A stretch of 52,377 nt of DNA, taken from positions 1-52,377 of the forward strand of contig DHDP01000008.1 in NCBI GenBank assembly GCA_002399405.1. The letters run 5' to 3'. The position numbers were made by a program, and so were the translations under genes. This DNA is from Treponema sp. UBA4873. Lineage in GTDB: Bacteria; Spirochaetota; Spirochaetia; Treponematales; Treponemataceae. This document shows positions 34,165 to 41,676 of this stretch, piece by piece (the stretch's first letter is position 1; each line of letters starts with the position of its first letter). Under the pieces are notes generated by a model. That model was not told where the DNA came from, did not search any database, and worked only from the letters and a program-made list of their open reading frames with translations.

Positions 34165-35001
34165 ATGGCACATTGTGTAGTCCCGGAAGCGGAAGCGATT
34201 CTCGACAGGGAATATCCTGTTCTTGACAAGGGATTTGTCCGCCTCGTCGATTATTACGGCGGAGATCAGCGTATTGTCCAGTCCGCACGCGTTTCATACG
34301 GCGAGGGCACGAAAACAGTATCGCAGGACGGTGCGCTTATCGATTATCTGCTGCGTCATCAGCACACGTCTCCGTTCGAACAGGTTGTCATGACGTTTCA
34401 CCTTAAAATGCCGGTCTTCGTCGCGCGTCAGTGGGTGCGCCACCGGACGGGACGCATGAACGAAGTGTCCGGACGCTACTCAATCATGAAGGACGAATTT
34501 TATATTCCGGCGGCTGGAAATATTGCGCCGCAGAGTACCGACAATAAACAGGGCCGCGCGTCCGAGCCGTTCCCGCCTGAAAAAGCGGAGACAATCCGCA
34601 CCCGGTTTGCCGACGGACAGGAGGCCGCGTATAGAAATTACACGGAGCTTGTCGAAGGCGGACTCGCACGCGAAATAGCGCGCATCAATCTGCCGCTTTC
34701 TTTGTATACTGAATTTTACTGGGAGATGGATCTGCACAATCTGTTCCACTTCCTGAAACTGCGCCTCGATAGCCATGCACAGCTTGAAATCCGCGAATAT
34801 GCGAAAGTGATTCTCGATATGTGCCGGGCTGTTGCTCCGCTTGCGACAGCTTCCTTCGTCAACCACATGAACGAAGGCGTGAATTTTTCCGGCGAGGAGA
34901 TGAACGCCCTCCGCAAAGTTCTTGCCGGAGAAAAGAATCCGCTCGATGGGAAAAAGCTGGAGAGGTTTGAGGAAAAAATCAGAACAGGTACTCAGCTGTA
35001 A
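34165..35001 (+). CDS. thyX: Flavin-dependent thymidylate synthase ThyX
   Basis: ThyX makes dTMP using FAD, NADPH and methylene-tetrahydrofolate; it replaces ThyA. The 278-residue protein has the RHRX7S motif RHRTGRMNEVS from R92 to S102 and FVARQWVRHR before it. The GTGAGG SD lies ahead of the ATG at 34165, 14 bp after the DUF308 gene. Confidence 0.95.
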   Translation: MAHCVVPEAEAILDREYPVLDKGFVRLVDYYGGDQRIVQSARVSYGEGTKTVSQDGALIDYLLRHQHTSPFEQVVMTFHLKMPVFVARQWVRHRTGRMNEVSGRYSIMKDEFYIPAAGNIAPQSTDNKQGRASEPFPPEKAETIRTRFADGQEAAYRNYTELVEGGLAREIARINLPLSLYTEFYWEMDLHNLFHFLKLRLDSHAQLEIREYAKVILDMCRAVAPLATASFVNHMNEGVNFSGEEMNALRKVLAGEKNPLDGKKLERFEEKIRTGTQL

Positions 35002-35009
35002 AAAGCGTG

Positions 35010-35229
35010 CGGTAATTATGCACGGAATGCTCTGATTTTCAAAAAGATTCTGCTTAGTCACCTTGTACAGAAAAACGGTCCGCTTACGCAAAAAATAATC
35101 CGTGTGTTCCGGCTCGCCAGAATAGGCGAGAGTCGCACGCGGATTATTTTTCGCTACGCTACCCGTTTTTCTGTACATGTCGGAAAGAATAAACATTTCT
35201 GAACGTCAGTGCGTCTGAAATAATTACCG
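35010..35229. repeat. 220-bp imperfect palindromic element
   Basis: This interval is one large inverted repeat centred near 35120. Outer arms GGTAATTA (35011-35018) pair with TAATTACC (35221-35228); inner arms TGTACAGAAAAACGG (35064-35078) pair with CCGTTTTTCTGTACA (35163-35177); then AAAAAATAATCCG and CTCGCC pair with their mirrors. The parts between also align at about three-quarters identity. No gene lies in it. It resembles a MITE or a structured RNA element; flanking target duplications were not found. Confidence 0.55.
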
Positions 35230-35277
35230 GCGTTTACTGGACGAAAAGATGCAGTAAGAGGAAGCCCCTGTGTATAT

Positions 35278-35964
35278 TTACCGTACGTTTTCAGGGATTT
35301 CTATCTTTTTCCTGTATTTCCAGTTATAGGCGTGTGTATCCGGGAGCTTGCCGTCTATGCGGTCGTTCTGGGCCTGCAGCTGGTCGTGCACCATTTTCCG
35401 GAACACCGTCATGAGCGGTTCCGGATCGGCGTCTTTATCGGCAAGACCGGCTGCCTGCAGTTCCTTTATCAGATAATAACATGACTCGATAGTGGAGATA
35501 TATTCCGGGCGGGGCTCGCGTTTGAACGTGAATTCGGAACGGTACTGCCCCGAGAACGACAGCCGCGGCAGGTCGAGCAGAAACGGACTCGCCTCGATCA
35601 CTTTCCGCGAGCAAAACCACGTCGCGTCTATGACGAGTACGAGCAGCTTTTTGCCGCCGACAGTTTCCCTGAAACCGTCCTTTTCCGCAGTCCAGGCATT
35701 TTCTCCGGGGTAAAGCAGCACGGGAAAGTACTGTCCGTCGTGAAGCAGTTCCTGCAGCCTCACGTCTTTTGAGAAATCACAGCCTACGAGAATTTCCGAA
35801 TCCACGAGCGTGACGTGGGTGATATGCCCCGTTCCCGTCCGCTGGCGGCGGGCTTCCTTCGGATGCATGAGCAGCACGAACTTGACTCCCGGATCGACGG
35901 GTTTTGTGTATTTGCAGAGGCAGTACTGTACGGGGCGGAAACAGTTATAACATCGGTCGCTCAT
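35278..35964 (-). CDS. DTW-domain protein (TapT-like tRNA-uridine aminocarboxypropyltransferase)
   Basis: The 228-residue protein starts with a zinc-like CYNCFRPVQYCLC. It contains LMHPKEARRQRTGTGHITHVTL and the family signature DATW (near 130). In E. coli the DTW protein TapT forms acp3U47 in tRNA. The ATG at 35964 gives the usual start MSDRCYNC; an extended upstream frame is not used. A TTGTTG-17-TATACT promoter ends nine bases before the ATG, without SD. Confidence 0.88.
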   Translation of the reverse strand: MSDRCYNCFRPVQYCLCKYTKPVDPGVKFVLLMHPKEARRQRTGTGHITHVTLVDSEILVGCDFSKDVRLQELLHDGQYFPVLLYPGENAWTAEKDGFRETVGGKKLLVLVIDATWFCSRKVIEASPFLLDLPRLSFSGQYRSEFTFKREPRPEYISTIESCYYLIKELQAAGLADKDADPEPLMTVFRKMVHDQLQAQNDRIDGKLPDTHAYNWKYRKKIEIPENVR

Positions 35965-35973
35965 AGTTGAAGC

Positions 35974-36002
35974 AGTATAACACGAAAGAAAGCATACAAC
36001 AA
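35974..36002 (-). promoter_or_regulatory. Promoter of the DTW-protein gene (nearly leaderless)
   Basis: On the minus strand TTGTTG at 36002-35997, a 17-nt spacer and TATACT at 35979-35974 are followed by the ATG after nine bases. Any leader would be about 2-3 nt with no SD. Confidence 0.5.
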
Positions 36003-36121
36003 TAACACTTTTATCCGGCAGGTTAACGGCAGTAACCATCGCAGTAAATGAGTTAAAGTACTGTATTATACGGCCTGCGGATCTGTGGGATTCCACCAGC
36101 GGACAAGTGATAATTGTCCGG

Positions 36122-36223
36122 CGCATCACTGATAAACGGCTAGCGCGTAACTTGTGCACCGGCCGTTTATCAGTGATGCGTTATTTATCCGTCAATGATG
36201 CGTCGAATATTTATCAGTGATGC
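36122..36223. repeat. Inverted and direct repeats between the DTW and HU-like genes
   Basis: CGCATCACTGATAAACGGC at 36122-36140 pairs perfectly with its complement at 36162-36180 around a 21-nt loop. The right arm's TTTATCAGTGATGC is then repeated: a variant TTTATCCGTCAATGATGCG near 36184 and an exact copy at about 36210-36223. The 348 bp between genes holds nothing else I can recognise. Confidence 0.55.
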
Positions 36224-36311
36224 TTCTGCCGGAACATAGCGGTATACGGATCGTTTAACGCAATGATTTCTGTCGTATCCCGGCAGTCTGCAGGTCGAAA
36301 ACCGCAGCGGT

Positions 36312-36986
36312 TCACTGTACCGAAAACGAATAAGAACATGTCTGGTCGTTGTTTTTTACCTCGGCATAATACTCGCCGGCTTCAAGTCCAGGGAATTTTG
36401 CAATGATTTCAGTACTTTTTATAAAAATGTACCGTTCAGGGGTAATTCTTTCGGAATTCCCTTTCATTCTGACATACAAACCGTTTTCGCTGTCACCGGA
36501 GTCGAAATCAAGATGGCGCCCGATTACGGCTATCGTACTGTCGTCGTAGAAGTAAGTCAGCCTCGTGAGTACGGGCGCATGTCCGTAAATATTGTGCATA
36601 ACGCGCATCCACCGTACCTCCTGCCGGAGTTTCTTGTCTTCTTTTTTTTGAACAAGCGCATGAAGTGAAAACGTATGATCGGATTTTTTCCGTGTCGGTG
36701 TAAAAGGTGTGGAGAAGTCCTTCGCGGTACCTTCCGCTTTCATATACAGATCGACGAACGGGAACTCCACCCGGTATCCGTCGCACAGCAGGTGTTCTGC
36801 TGTTTCGGTCAGAATCTGAATACCGGCGGCAAGGTCCGCCCGTGTAACGGTCGTGTTCGCATCGGCTGCTTCGTCAAGCAGTTTTTGGAGGGTGATTTTT
36901 CCTTCTTCTTTGCTTATGAACAGGCAGGGAACTTTCTGACACGATGTGGTAAGGTTGTTCTTTTTCGTTGTTACTTTTAACGGCAT
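36312..36986 (-). CDS. HU/IHF-like DNA-binding protein with C-terminal beta domain
   Basis: The 224-residue protein has an N-terminal part like the atypical HU (HU-HIG/DUF4469) group: GKITLQKLLDEAADANTTVTRADLAAGIQILTETAEHLLCDGYRVEFPFVDLYMKAEG, where DALxxxA-like helices and a beta hairpin are expected. Residues about 130-224 resemble a DUF4469-type Ig-like domain (NGLYVRMKGNSERITPERYIF, FPGLEAGEYYAEVKNND). It may bind DNA or act at the envelope; no signal peptide. AGAGAGG SD precedes the ATG. A strong hairpin lies directly upstream. Confidence 0.6.
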   Translation of the reverse strand: MPLKVTTKKNNLTTSCQKVPCLFISKEEGKITLQKLLDEAADANTTVTRADLAAGIQILTETAEHLLCDGYRVEFPFVDLYMKAEGTAKDFSTPFTPTRKKSDHTFSLHALVQKKEDKKLRQEVRWMRVMHNIYGHAPVLTRLTYFYDDSTIAVIGRHLDFDSGDSENGLYVRMKGNSERITPERYIFIKSTEIIAKFPGLEAGEYYAEVKNNDQTCSYSFSVQ

Positions 36987-37002
36987 ATATACCTCTCTTT
37001 AT

Positions 37003-37037
37003 GGGAACCTCTAAAAACTTCAGTTTTTAGAGGTGCC
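37003..37037. terminator. Long perfect hairpin upstream of the HU-like gene
   Basis: ACCTCTAAAAACT at 37007-37019 pairs perfectly with its complement at 37022-37034 across a 2-nt loop; GGG/CCC extend it. T-rich sequence follows on the plus side (CCCTTTATATAC). It could terminate a transcript from either direction or sit in the leader of the HU-like gene. Confidence 0.5.
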
Positions 37038-37095
37038 CTTTATATACTATCGGCAGGAATACGCGGTTTCAGACAGTTTTATTCATGCGGAGGGG

Positions 37096-37133
37096 TTAAT
37101 ACCCCGCTCCTTGGGGCGTATGAGGGGTATTAA
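37096..37133. repeat. Nested inverted repeat between HU-like and phosphatase genes
   Basis: TTAATACCCC at 37096-37105 pairs with GGGGTATTAA at 37124-37133. An inner pairing, CCCC at 37102-37105 with GGGG at 37112-37115, competes with the outer stem. It may be a regulatory RNA or a DNA-binding site. The rest of the 340-bp gap is AT-rich and shows no gene. Confidence 0.4.
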
Positions 37134-37276
37134 ATCCCGACTGCCTGATGATTTTTATAGAAAGGTGTTGATTTTCCGAAAGTACAATCATTTTATGATT
37201 GATGCAATAAATAAAATAAAAGTATTTGTATTATGATTATTTTTGAACTTTTTAGGAGAATAATATGATGATTTTC

Positions 37277-37304
37277 TTGACACAGAGAAGTCATGAAGTA
37301 TAAT
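37277..37304 (+). promoter_or_regulatory. Consensus promoter of the secreted phosphatase gene
   Basis: TTGACA at 37277-37282, a 16-nt spacer and TATAAT at 37299-37304 match sigma-70 consensus at every position. The start point is near 37311, followed by the SD AGAGGCGGA. Confidence 0.75.
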
Positions 37305-37325
37305 TTGAAAAGAGGCGGAATGAGT

Positions 37326-38534
37326 ATGAAAAAAATAATGATGGCGGGGTTTATGGCGGGATTGATTATTACGTGTGCGGCAGCTTCGGGGAAAAAGAAT
37401 TTGCCTGTTTTACCAAGCGTACAGAAGAAATTTACGCTCAATAAGCTGAACAGAGAACTGGGATATCAGCTTATTGACGGCGGCGTCAGCGTTGTGTTCG
37501 TTTTTGATCCGGCGGTATATAAAATTGACGACACAGACAGCGTCTATGTCGAAGGTTCGTTCAACGGCTGGAAGAAGGGAACTGATGAATCGTGGAGTAT
37601 GATGAAGTTCAGAGGGAGTGTATGGACGCTCACAAAAAACGCTGAAGAAGTCCGTATTCCCGGAAACTCAGGTTTTCCCGAATTCAAATTTTACGTATAT
37701 GCAGGCGGCAGAAAAAATGCGGATGAACCACCGGCCGTTTCGGACATTCCGGGATATCAGATGGCGACGAACAATCTGATGCTGTTCCCCGGCGACGATC
37801 CTGCCGTTGTCGTTGCAAATACGGCGACTGCGGACCGCGTAAAAAAGCTCGCGGAATTCGATCTGAACGACCCCGCGCAGGTTTCCGTTCTGACGAACGT
37901 ACGCAGGGTACCGGGAACGACGATGCTGTGGCGCGGGTATCATCCGTATAAAAAATCGCGCGGACAATACGATACCGAGCAGACACGGCTTGAGCTTGTA
38001 AAAAAATCGCTTGAGATGAACGGCATAAAGTCGATAATCACGCTTTCCGGCGACGAAAAACCTTCGGCGGCGGCAGGCGAATCAATCTCTCCGTACGAGC
38101 AGGCGATCATAGATGCCGGAAACGAGCTGTTCATAGATACTTCGTACAATACCGTTTATTATCATTCCGCCGAAGCCGATTTCGGGAATGTAATACAGCA
38201 GATCGTGCGTTTTATTAATTCACATCCGGGGCCGTATTACATTCACTGCCGCCTCGGAACGGACCGTACCGGCGTAACGTCGGCGGTACTAGCCGCGCTC
38301 TGCGGTGCAGACTGGAAAAGCATTGCAGCCGATTATCAAAAGACAAACGAAACGGGAATAAAGGAATTCCGCGATTACCGGCTTTTACAGTATTCATTCG
38401 AACAGATGCTCGGAAAGCCGGTGGCGGACGTGAAAGACCTGCAGCAGGAGATCGGCGCTCATTTTGTGAACGGCGGATACCTTACGCAGCAGGAACTCGA
38501 CACTCTGGCAGAAAGGCTTTGCGGGGCAGCATGA
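37326..38534 (+). CDS. Exported phosphatase with a glycogen-binding-like domain (laforin/SEX4-like layout)
   Basis: The 402-residue protein has an N-terminal signal (KKIMMAGFMAGLIITCAAA; a cysteine at 17 may be a loose lipobox). Residues about 55-130 look like an AMPK-beta/CBM48 glycogen-binding domain: SVYVEGSFNGWKKG, W at 100, and FPEFKFYVYAGG. The C-terminal half is a cysteine phosphatase with the P-loop HCRLGTDRTGV (Cys near 308, Arg at motif end), followed by an alpha-helical tail. The P-loop is closest to bacterial tyrosine/phosphoinositide phosphatases rather than laforin's CxAGxGR. The ATG at 37326 follows the SD at the right distance. Confidence 0.75.
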   Translation: MKKIMMAGFMAGLIITCAAASGKKNLPVLPSVQKKFTLNKLNRELGYQLIDGGVSVVFVFDPAVYKIDDTDSVYVEGSFNGWKKGTDESWSMMKFRGSVWTLTKNAEEVRIPGNSGFPEFKFYVYAGGRKNADEPPAVSDIPGYQMATNNLMLFPGDDPAVVVANTATADRVKKLAEFDLNDPAQVSVLTNVRRVPGTTMLWRGYHPYKKSRGQYDTEQTRLELVKKSLEMNGIKSIITLSGDEKPSAAAGESISPYEQAIIDAGNELFIDTSYNTVYYHSAEADFGNVIQQIVRFINSHPGPYYIHCRLGTDRTGVTSAVLAALCGADWKSIAADYQKTNETGIKEFRDYRLLQYSFEQMLGKPVADVKDLQQEIGAHFVNGGYLTQQELDTLAERLCGAA

Positions 38535-38634
38535 TATTATTCATTGTTTCGGGAGGTATGAAATTATCCCGGATACATGTGGTTAAGAATATACATAAGA
38601 TTATGGTATAATATCAGGTCGTGAGGCATCTATT

Positions 38635-39291
38635 ATGGAAAGAAGATTGGTAATCCTGCGACGATGGTTGTTGCTGGCTGCAGGATTGATTTTTGAATCA
38701 TTCGGAATCGTTTTATCAATAAGAGCGGATCTGGGGGTAACTCCAATCAGTTCGATTCCGTATATTTTCAGTTTGAAATTCAGCAAGGTAACTATAGGGG
38801 GATGGACATTAGTAATAAGTGCAGTGTTTCTTGCTATTCAACTTATTTTATTGAATAAGCGATTTCAGAGAAAATATTGGCTGCAGATTCCTATTTTAGT
38901 TCTGTTCTGTATTTTTCTGGACTCTCTTAATTATTTAATGAGAGGCGTTGTTATGCATAATTATTGGGAATCGATTTTATTTGTATTGGCAGGGACTGTT
39001 TTCCTTGCATGGGGTATTACACTCTGTTATACCGCGGATATTTGCATGAACACCGGCGAGGCTATTGTCGGAGCAATAACAACTGTAACTAAAAAAGAAT
39101 TTGGTAAAGTTAAAATTGCGTTCGATGCAACGCTTGTTGTGTGTACAATAATAATTTCCTTATGTTTTTTTAATACGCTCCGTGCTGTCAGGGAAGGAAC
39201 TGTTGTTATGGCGCTTTTTACCGGTTTCTTTGTTCATCTATTTTCAAAATTTCTAAATAGAAAAACAGCAGATGCTGCTCAAAATAAATAG
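38635..39291 (+). CDS. YczE-like (DUF6198) membrane protein
   Basis: The 218-residue protein has about five helices (WLLLAAGLIFESFGIVLSI, WTLVISAVFLAIQLILL, WLQIPILVLFCIFLD, ILFVLAGTVFLAWGITL, ATLVVCTIIISLCFF). RADLGVTPISSIPYIFS and NTGEAIVGAITTVTKKEFGKVKIAFDA fit the YczE/YyaS branch of the YitT superfamily. Function is unknown. A TATAAT (about 38607) and GTGAGG SD are upstream. Its composition is more AT-rich than upstream genes, marking the start of an accessory region. Confidence 0.7.
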   Translation: MERRLVILRRWLLLAAGLIFESFGIVLSIRADLGVTPISSIPYIFSLKFSKVTIGGWTLVISAVFLAIQLILLNKRFQRKYWLQIPILVLFCIFLDSLNYLMRGVVMHNYWESILFVLAGTVFLAWGITLCYTADICMNTGEAIVGAITTVTKKEFGKVKIAFDATLVVCTIIISLCFFNTLRAVREGTVVMALFTGFFVHLFSKFLNRKTADAAQNK

Positions 39292-39339
39292 CCGTGTTAT
39301 TTAAAACCTCTGTCGTCAGGAAATTTTTGAAACGAACTC

Positions 39340-39842
39340 CAAATTCATCGACTTTCAGACCGATACATCCGATGGTATTTTTATTTGCTCAACCTTCTTG
39401 AAAACTATTTGTTGTATAATGATGATGAAGTTATCGTCACTACGGACGGACACATAACAGCTATTCTATCATGTGCCATAATTTCAAGCGGCTTGATCTA
39501 AGATATTTTTTGAAATCGGAGGATATACATGATATTGCAAAGCTTTCCGATTATTATGAAAACAACGAAGACAGACAGTTTTCGTTTCATCTGAAGAATA
39601 CAGCGAAAGGGAATTATATCGTAAAAACACATTCAGTCAGTGAAGCGGATGGAAATATTTATAAGGAATGGTCACGTATGGGATTACCCAGGCAATTAAG
39701 TAATTCCGAATTGGAGTATTTAAAAAATATCAGCGTCCCTGGAATTCAGATTATACAATGCGAGGTTGAGAACAATACTTTGTCAATCAATACTGTATTA
39801 ACGCCGCAGGAAATTCAATATATTCATATCAGCTTGCTATGA
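39340..39842 (+). pseudogene. Remnant of a GH39 beta-xylosidase (C-terminal part, frameshifted)
   Basis: A reading frame RWYFYLLNLLENYLLYNDDEVIVTTDGHITAIL (in two pieces around 39380-39466) breaks near 39468. It continues in the next frame as CHNFKRLDLRYFLKSEDIHD, then SFHLKNTAKGNYIVKTHSV, NIYKEWSRMGLPRQLSNSELEYLK and LTPQEIQYIHISLL to 39842. This order matches the C-terminus of glycoside hydrolase family 39 xylosidases. No start, catalytic domain or signal is found upstream. It is a leftover of a lost xylosidase. Exact 5' limit uncertain. Confidence 0.6.
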
Positions 39843-39920
39843 AAAGAAACCTTTGCGCGATTTATCCGGAAATGTATCAACAGCGATATTAATATTCATA
39901 CGGAAATGAGATATTAATAA

Positions 39921-40925
39921 TCACACCGTTTGCGCTGTAGTTCCTCTGATAATTAATTCCGTATCGAGTATCATCTGTCTGACGGAAACAGGTTCTCCTT
40001 TCAGAAGTTTAGTAAGCATATCGCAGCTTATCAAACCGAGCTGATACTGCGGCTGATTTATTGTCGTTAAGGCCGGCGTGCTCATCGATGAAAACTGGAT
40101 GTTGTCGAATCCGACGATCGAAATTTGGTCGGGGACTTTGAGTCCCGAACGAAAACAGGCATTCATTGATGCCAGAGCAAAAATATCGCTGGTGGCGAAA
40201 ACGGCATCCGGTTTTTTTTCGGAATTTAATATTCGCAAAACGGCAGACAATGCAATATCATAATCGAATTTTTCCAGTTGCAGAATATAGGCGGGATTTC
40301 TGTTTATTCCGGCTTCTGTAAGCGCTTCGAGATACCCTTTCAGTCTGTTCTGTGCATATTTGTACTGGCTGGGACCGTTTATGATTGCGATGTTTTTTTT
40401 ACCGAGACTGATAAGATAATTTACGGCTGTTTTTGCCGCCTTTATATCGTCGATCGTTACATACGGAATATCATATTTTTGAATACATTCGCTGCACTGT
40501 ACAAAGGGCAGTGTATTTTTAATTTTCAAAACCTGGCTTTCACTCAGGCAATTAGTGGAAATAAGACCTATTATTTTATTTTTCTTGAGGAAAGAAATAA
40601 AATTATCAAAACTGTCCTGTGTGCTGAAGTCGTCTATATTCAGTAATAAATTGTATCCGTTCTGTAGTGCTGCGGATTTTGCACCCTGTATAATCGGATT
40701 ATAAAAAGGATTGTCGACATTCGGAATATTGAAGACAATAATGCCTTCCTGTTTGGGTACAGCCTGAACCAGCTTCGTTGTATCATATCCCATCATTTTT
40801 ATAGTTTCCAGAACTTTTTGTTTTGTTTCCTCGTTGACTTTGGTGGAATTATTGAAAATCCTGCTTATTGTAGACAACGAAACACCTGATTTTTCTGAAA
40901 TTTCCTGATAACGCAATTTTGACAT
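39921..40925 (-). CDS. LacI-family transcriptional regulator of the glycoside operon
   Basis: The 334-residue protein has a LacI HTH at the start (RYQEISEKSGVSLSTISRIFNNSTKVNEETKQKV) and a hinge near 50 (MMGYDTTK). The effector domain has typical periplasmic-binding-protein-like blocks: NVDNPFYNPIIQGA, GLISTNCL, VTIDDIKAAKTAVNYLISLGKKNIAIINGP, DAVFATSDIFALASMNA and QISIVGFDN. It is divergent from the ten-gene glycoside operon, its obvious target, and would release it on binding a glycoside or its keto product. AGAAGGGTG SD precedes the ATG at 40925. Confidence 0.92.
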   Translation of the reverse strand: MSKLRYQEISEKSGVSLSTISRIFNNSTKVNEETKQKVLETIKMMGYDTTKLVQAVPKQEGIIVFNIPNVDNPFYNPIIQGAKSAALQNGYNLLLNIDDFSTQDSFDNFISFLKKNKIIGLISTNCLSESQVLKIKNTLPFVQCSECIQKYDIPYVTIDDIKAAKTAVNYLISLGKKNIAIINGPSQYKYAQNRLKGYLEALTEAGINRNPAYILQLEKFDYDIALSAVLRILNSEKKPDAVFATSDIFALASMNACFRSGLKVPDQISIVGFDNIQFSSMSTPALTTINQPQYQLGLISCDMLTKLLKGEPVSVRQMILDTELIIRGTTAQTV

Positions 40926-40959
40926 AATCACCCTTCTTTTATTACTAATTATAGCACGG

Positions 40960-40988
40960 ATTGTAGCATAAAAAAAAATTAAGAGCAA
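40960..40988 (-). promoter_or_regulatory. Promoter of the lacI-type regulator gene
   Basis: On the minus strand TTGCTC at 40988-40983, a 17-nt spacer and TACAAT at 40965-40960. The palindrome at 40988-41001 abuts the -35 box, which suggests autoregulation. Confidence 0.55.
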
Positions 40989-41001
40989 TGAAAATTTTCA
41001 T
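40988..41001. promoter_or_regulatory. Operator candidate 1 (perfect 14-bp palindrome)
   Basis: ATGAAAATTTTCAT is a perfect palindrome at the -35 of the regulator gene. A 12-of-14 match lies at 41171-41184. Confidence 0.45.
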
Positions 41002-41170
41002 AAAATATGTAAAATTTAAGAAAGTATGGAAATTTCAAAATGCGTGAAAAATCAATTTTACTTACCCTATTTGTATAATTGTATATTGTAATGAATTATC
41101 TGTGTAAAAAAACTATTATACAGAATGAAATTATTGGCTTTTGTTGTTAACTTATTTTTTCAGAAAAAAC

Positions 41171-41199
41171 TTGACAATTTTCATATGTGGACCCATACT
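41171..41199 (+). promoter_or_regulatory. Promoter of the glycoside operon with overlapping operator candidate 2
   Basis: TTGACA at 41171-41176, a 17-nt spacer and CATACT at 41194-41199. TTGACAATTTTCAT at 41171-41184 matches operator candidate 1 at 12 of 14 positions and covers the -35. The rest of the 314-bp gap is AT-rich without a gene. Confidence 0.6.
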
Positions 41200-41238
41200 T
41201 GTTTTGTTGTGGAGTGACGAAGCTACAGGAGGTAACGT

Positions 41239-41676
41239 ATGGCTGCGTTTGAAGGATTCAGTAAATTCCTGATAAGCGAAAGAGAGGGTATCAGAAATAT
41301 CGAAGCCGGCAACATGATACTCGGATACGAATTTTACTGTCAGTATCCGAATTACCGGGGTACTTTTTTAAGCTGCATCGAAAGTTTTGAGATTTCCGTC
41401 GATGAAAAACGGATTCCGGAAAACAGTGTTTATTTTAAGCTCAACGGGAAACAGTTCCTGTTGTCACAGCTGAAAGATCTGTATGCGGAATATTGGTTCA
41501 TTCTTGATAAGGCGGGGATTCTCATACTGCAGGAAGGCGGGCTGCATCCCGGAATTCATTCTGTCTCAATCGAAATGAAACACAGGATACCGTATACCGG
41601 CTATTTTGGTCAGTATATGGTCGTTGATTCGAAAAGCACAAAAATGCTTGTTGCAAAGGAGGATATCGATGAATAA
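41239..41676 (+). CDS. DUF6379 protein, C-glycoside deglycosidase beta-subunit-like (copy 1)
   Basis: A 145-residue beta-rich protein of the DUF6379 type, known as the small subunit of C-glycoside deglycosidases (DfgB, DgpB and CGD beta). Shared marks with copy 2 are the N-terminal LGYEFYCQYPNYRGTFLSCIESFEISVDEKRI, a middle region with W/YWFILDKAG, and GGLHPGIHSVSIEMKHRIPYT at the end. Alone it has no known activity; it holds the TIM-barrel partner that lies directly downstream. The alpha gene begins within its last 8 bp. An AGGAGG SD precedes the ATG. Confidence 0.75.
   Translation: MAAFEGFSKFLISEREGIRNIEAGNMILGYEFYCQYPNYRGTFLSCIESFEISVDEKRIPENSVYFKLNGKQFLLSQLKDLYAEYWFILDKAGILILQEGGLHPGIHSVSIEMKHRIPYTGYFGQYMVVDSKSTKMLVAKEDIDE

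Noticed and set aside
35010..35229. Insertion sequence with transposase
   Set aside because: No transposase frame of any length lies inside or beside the palindrome, and no target duplication was seen.
36122..36223. Possible CRISPR array
   Set aside because: Only three unequal copies, two in inverted arrangement, with no regular spacers and no cas genes.
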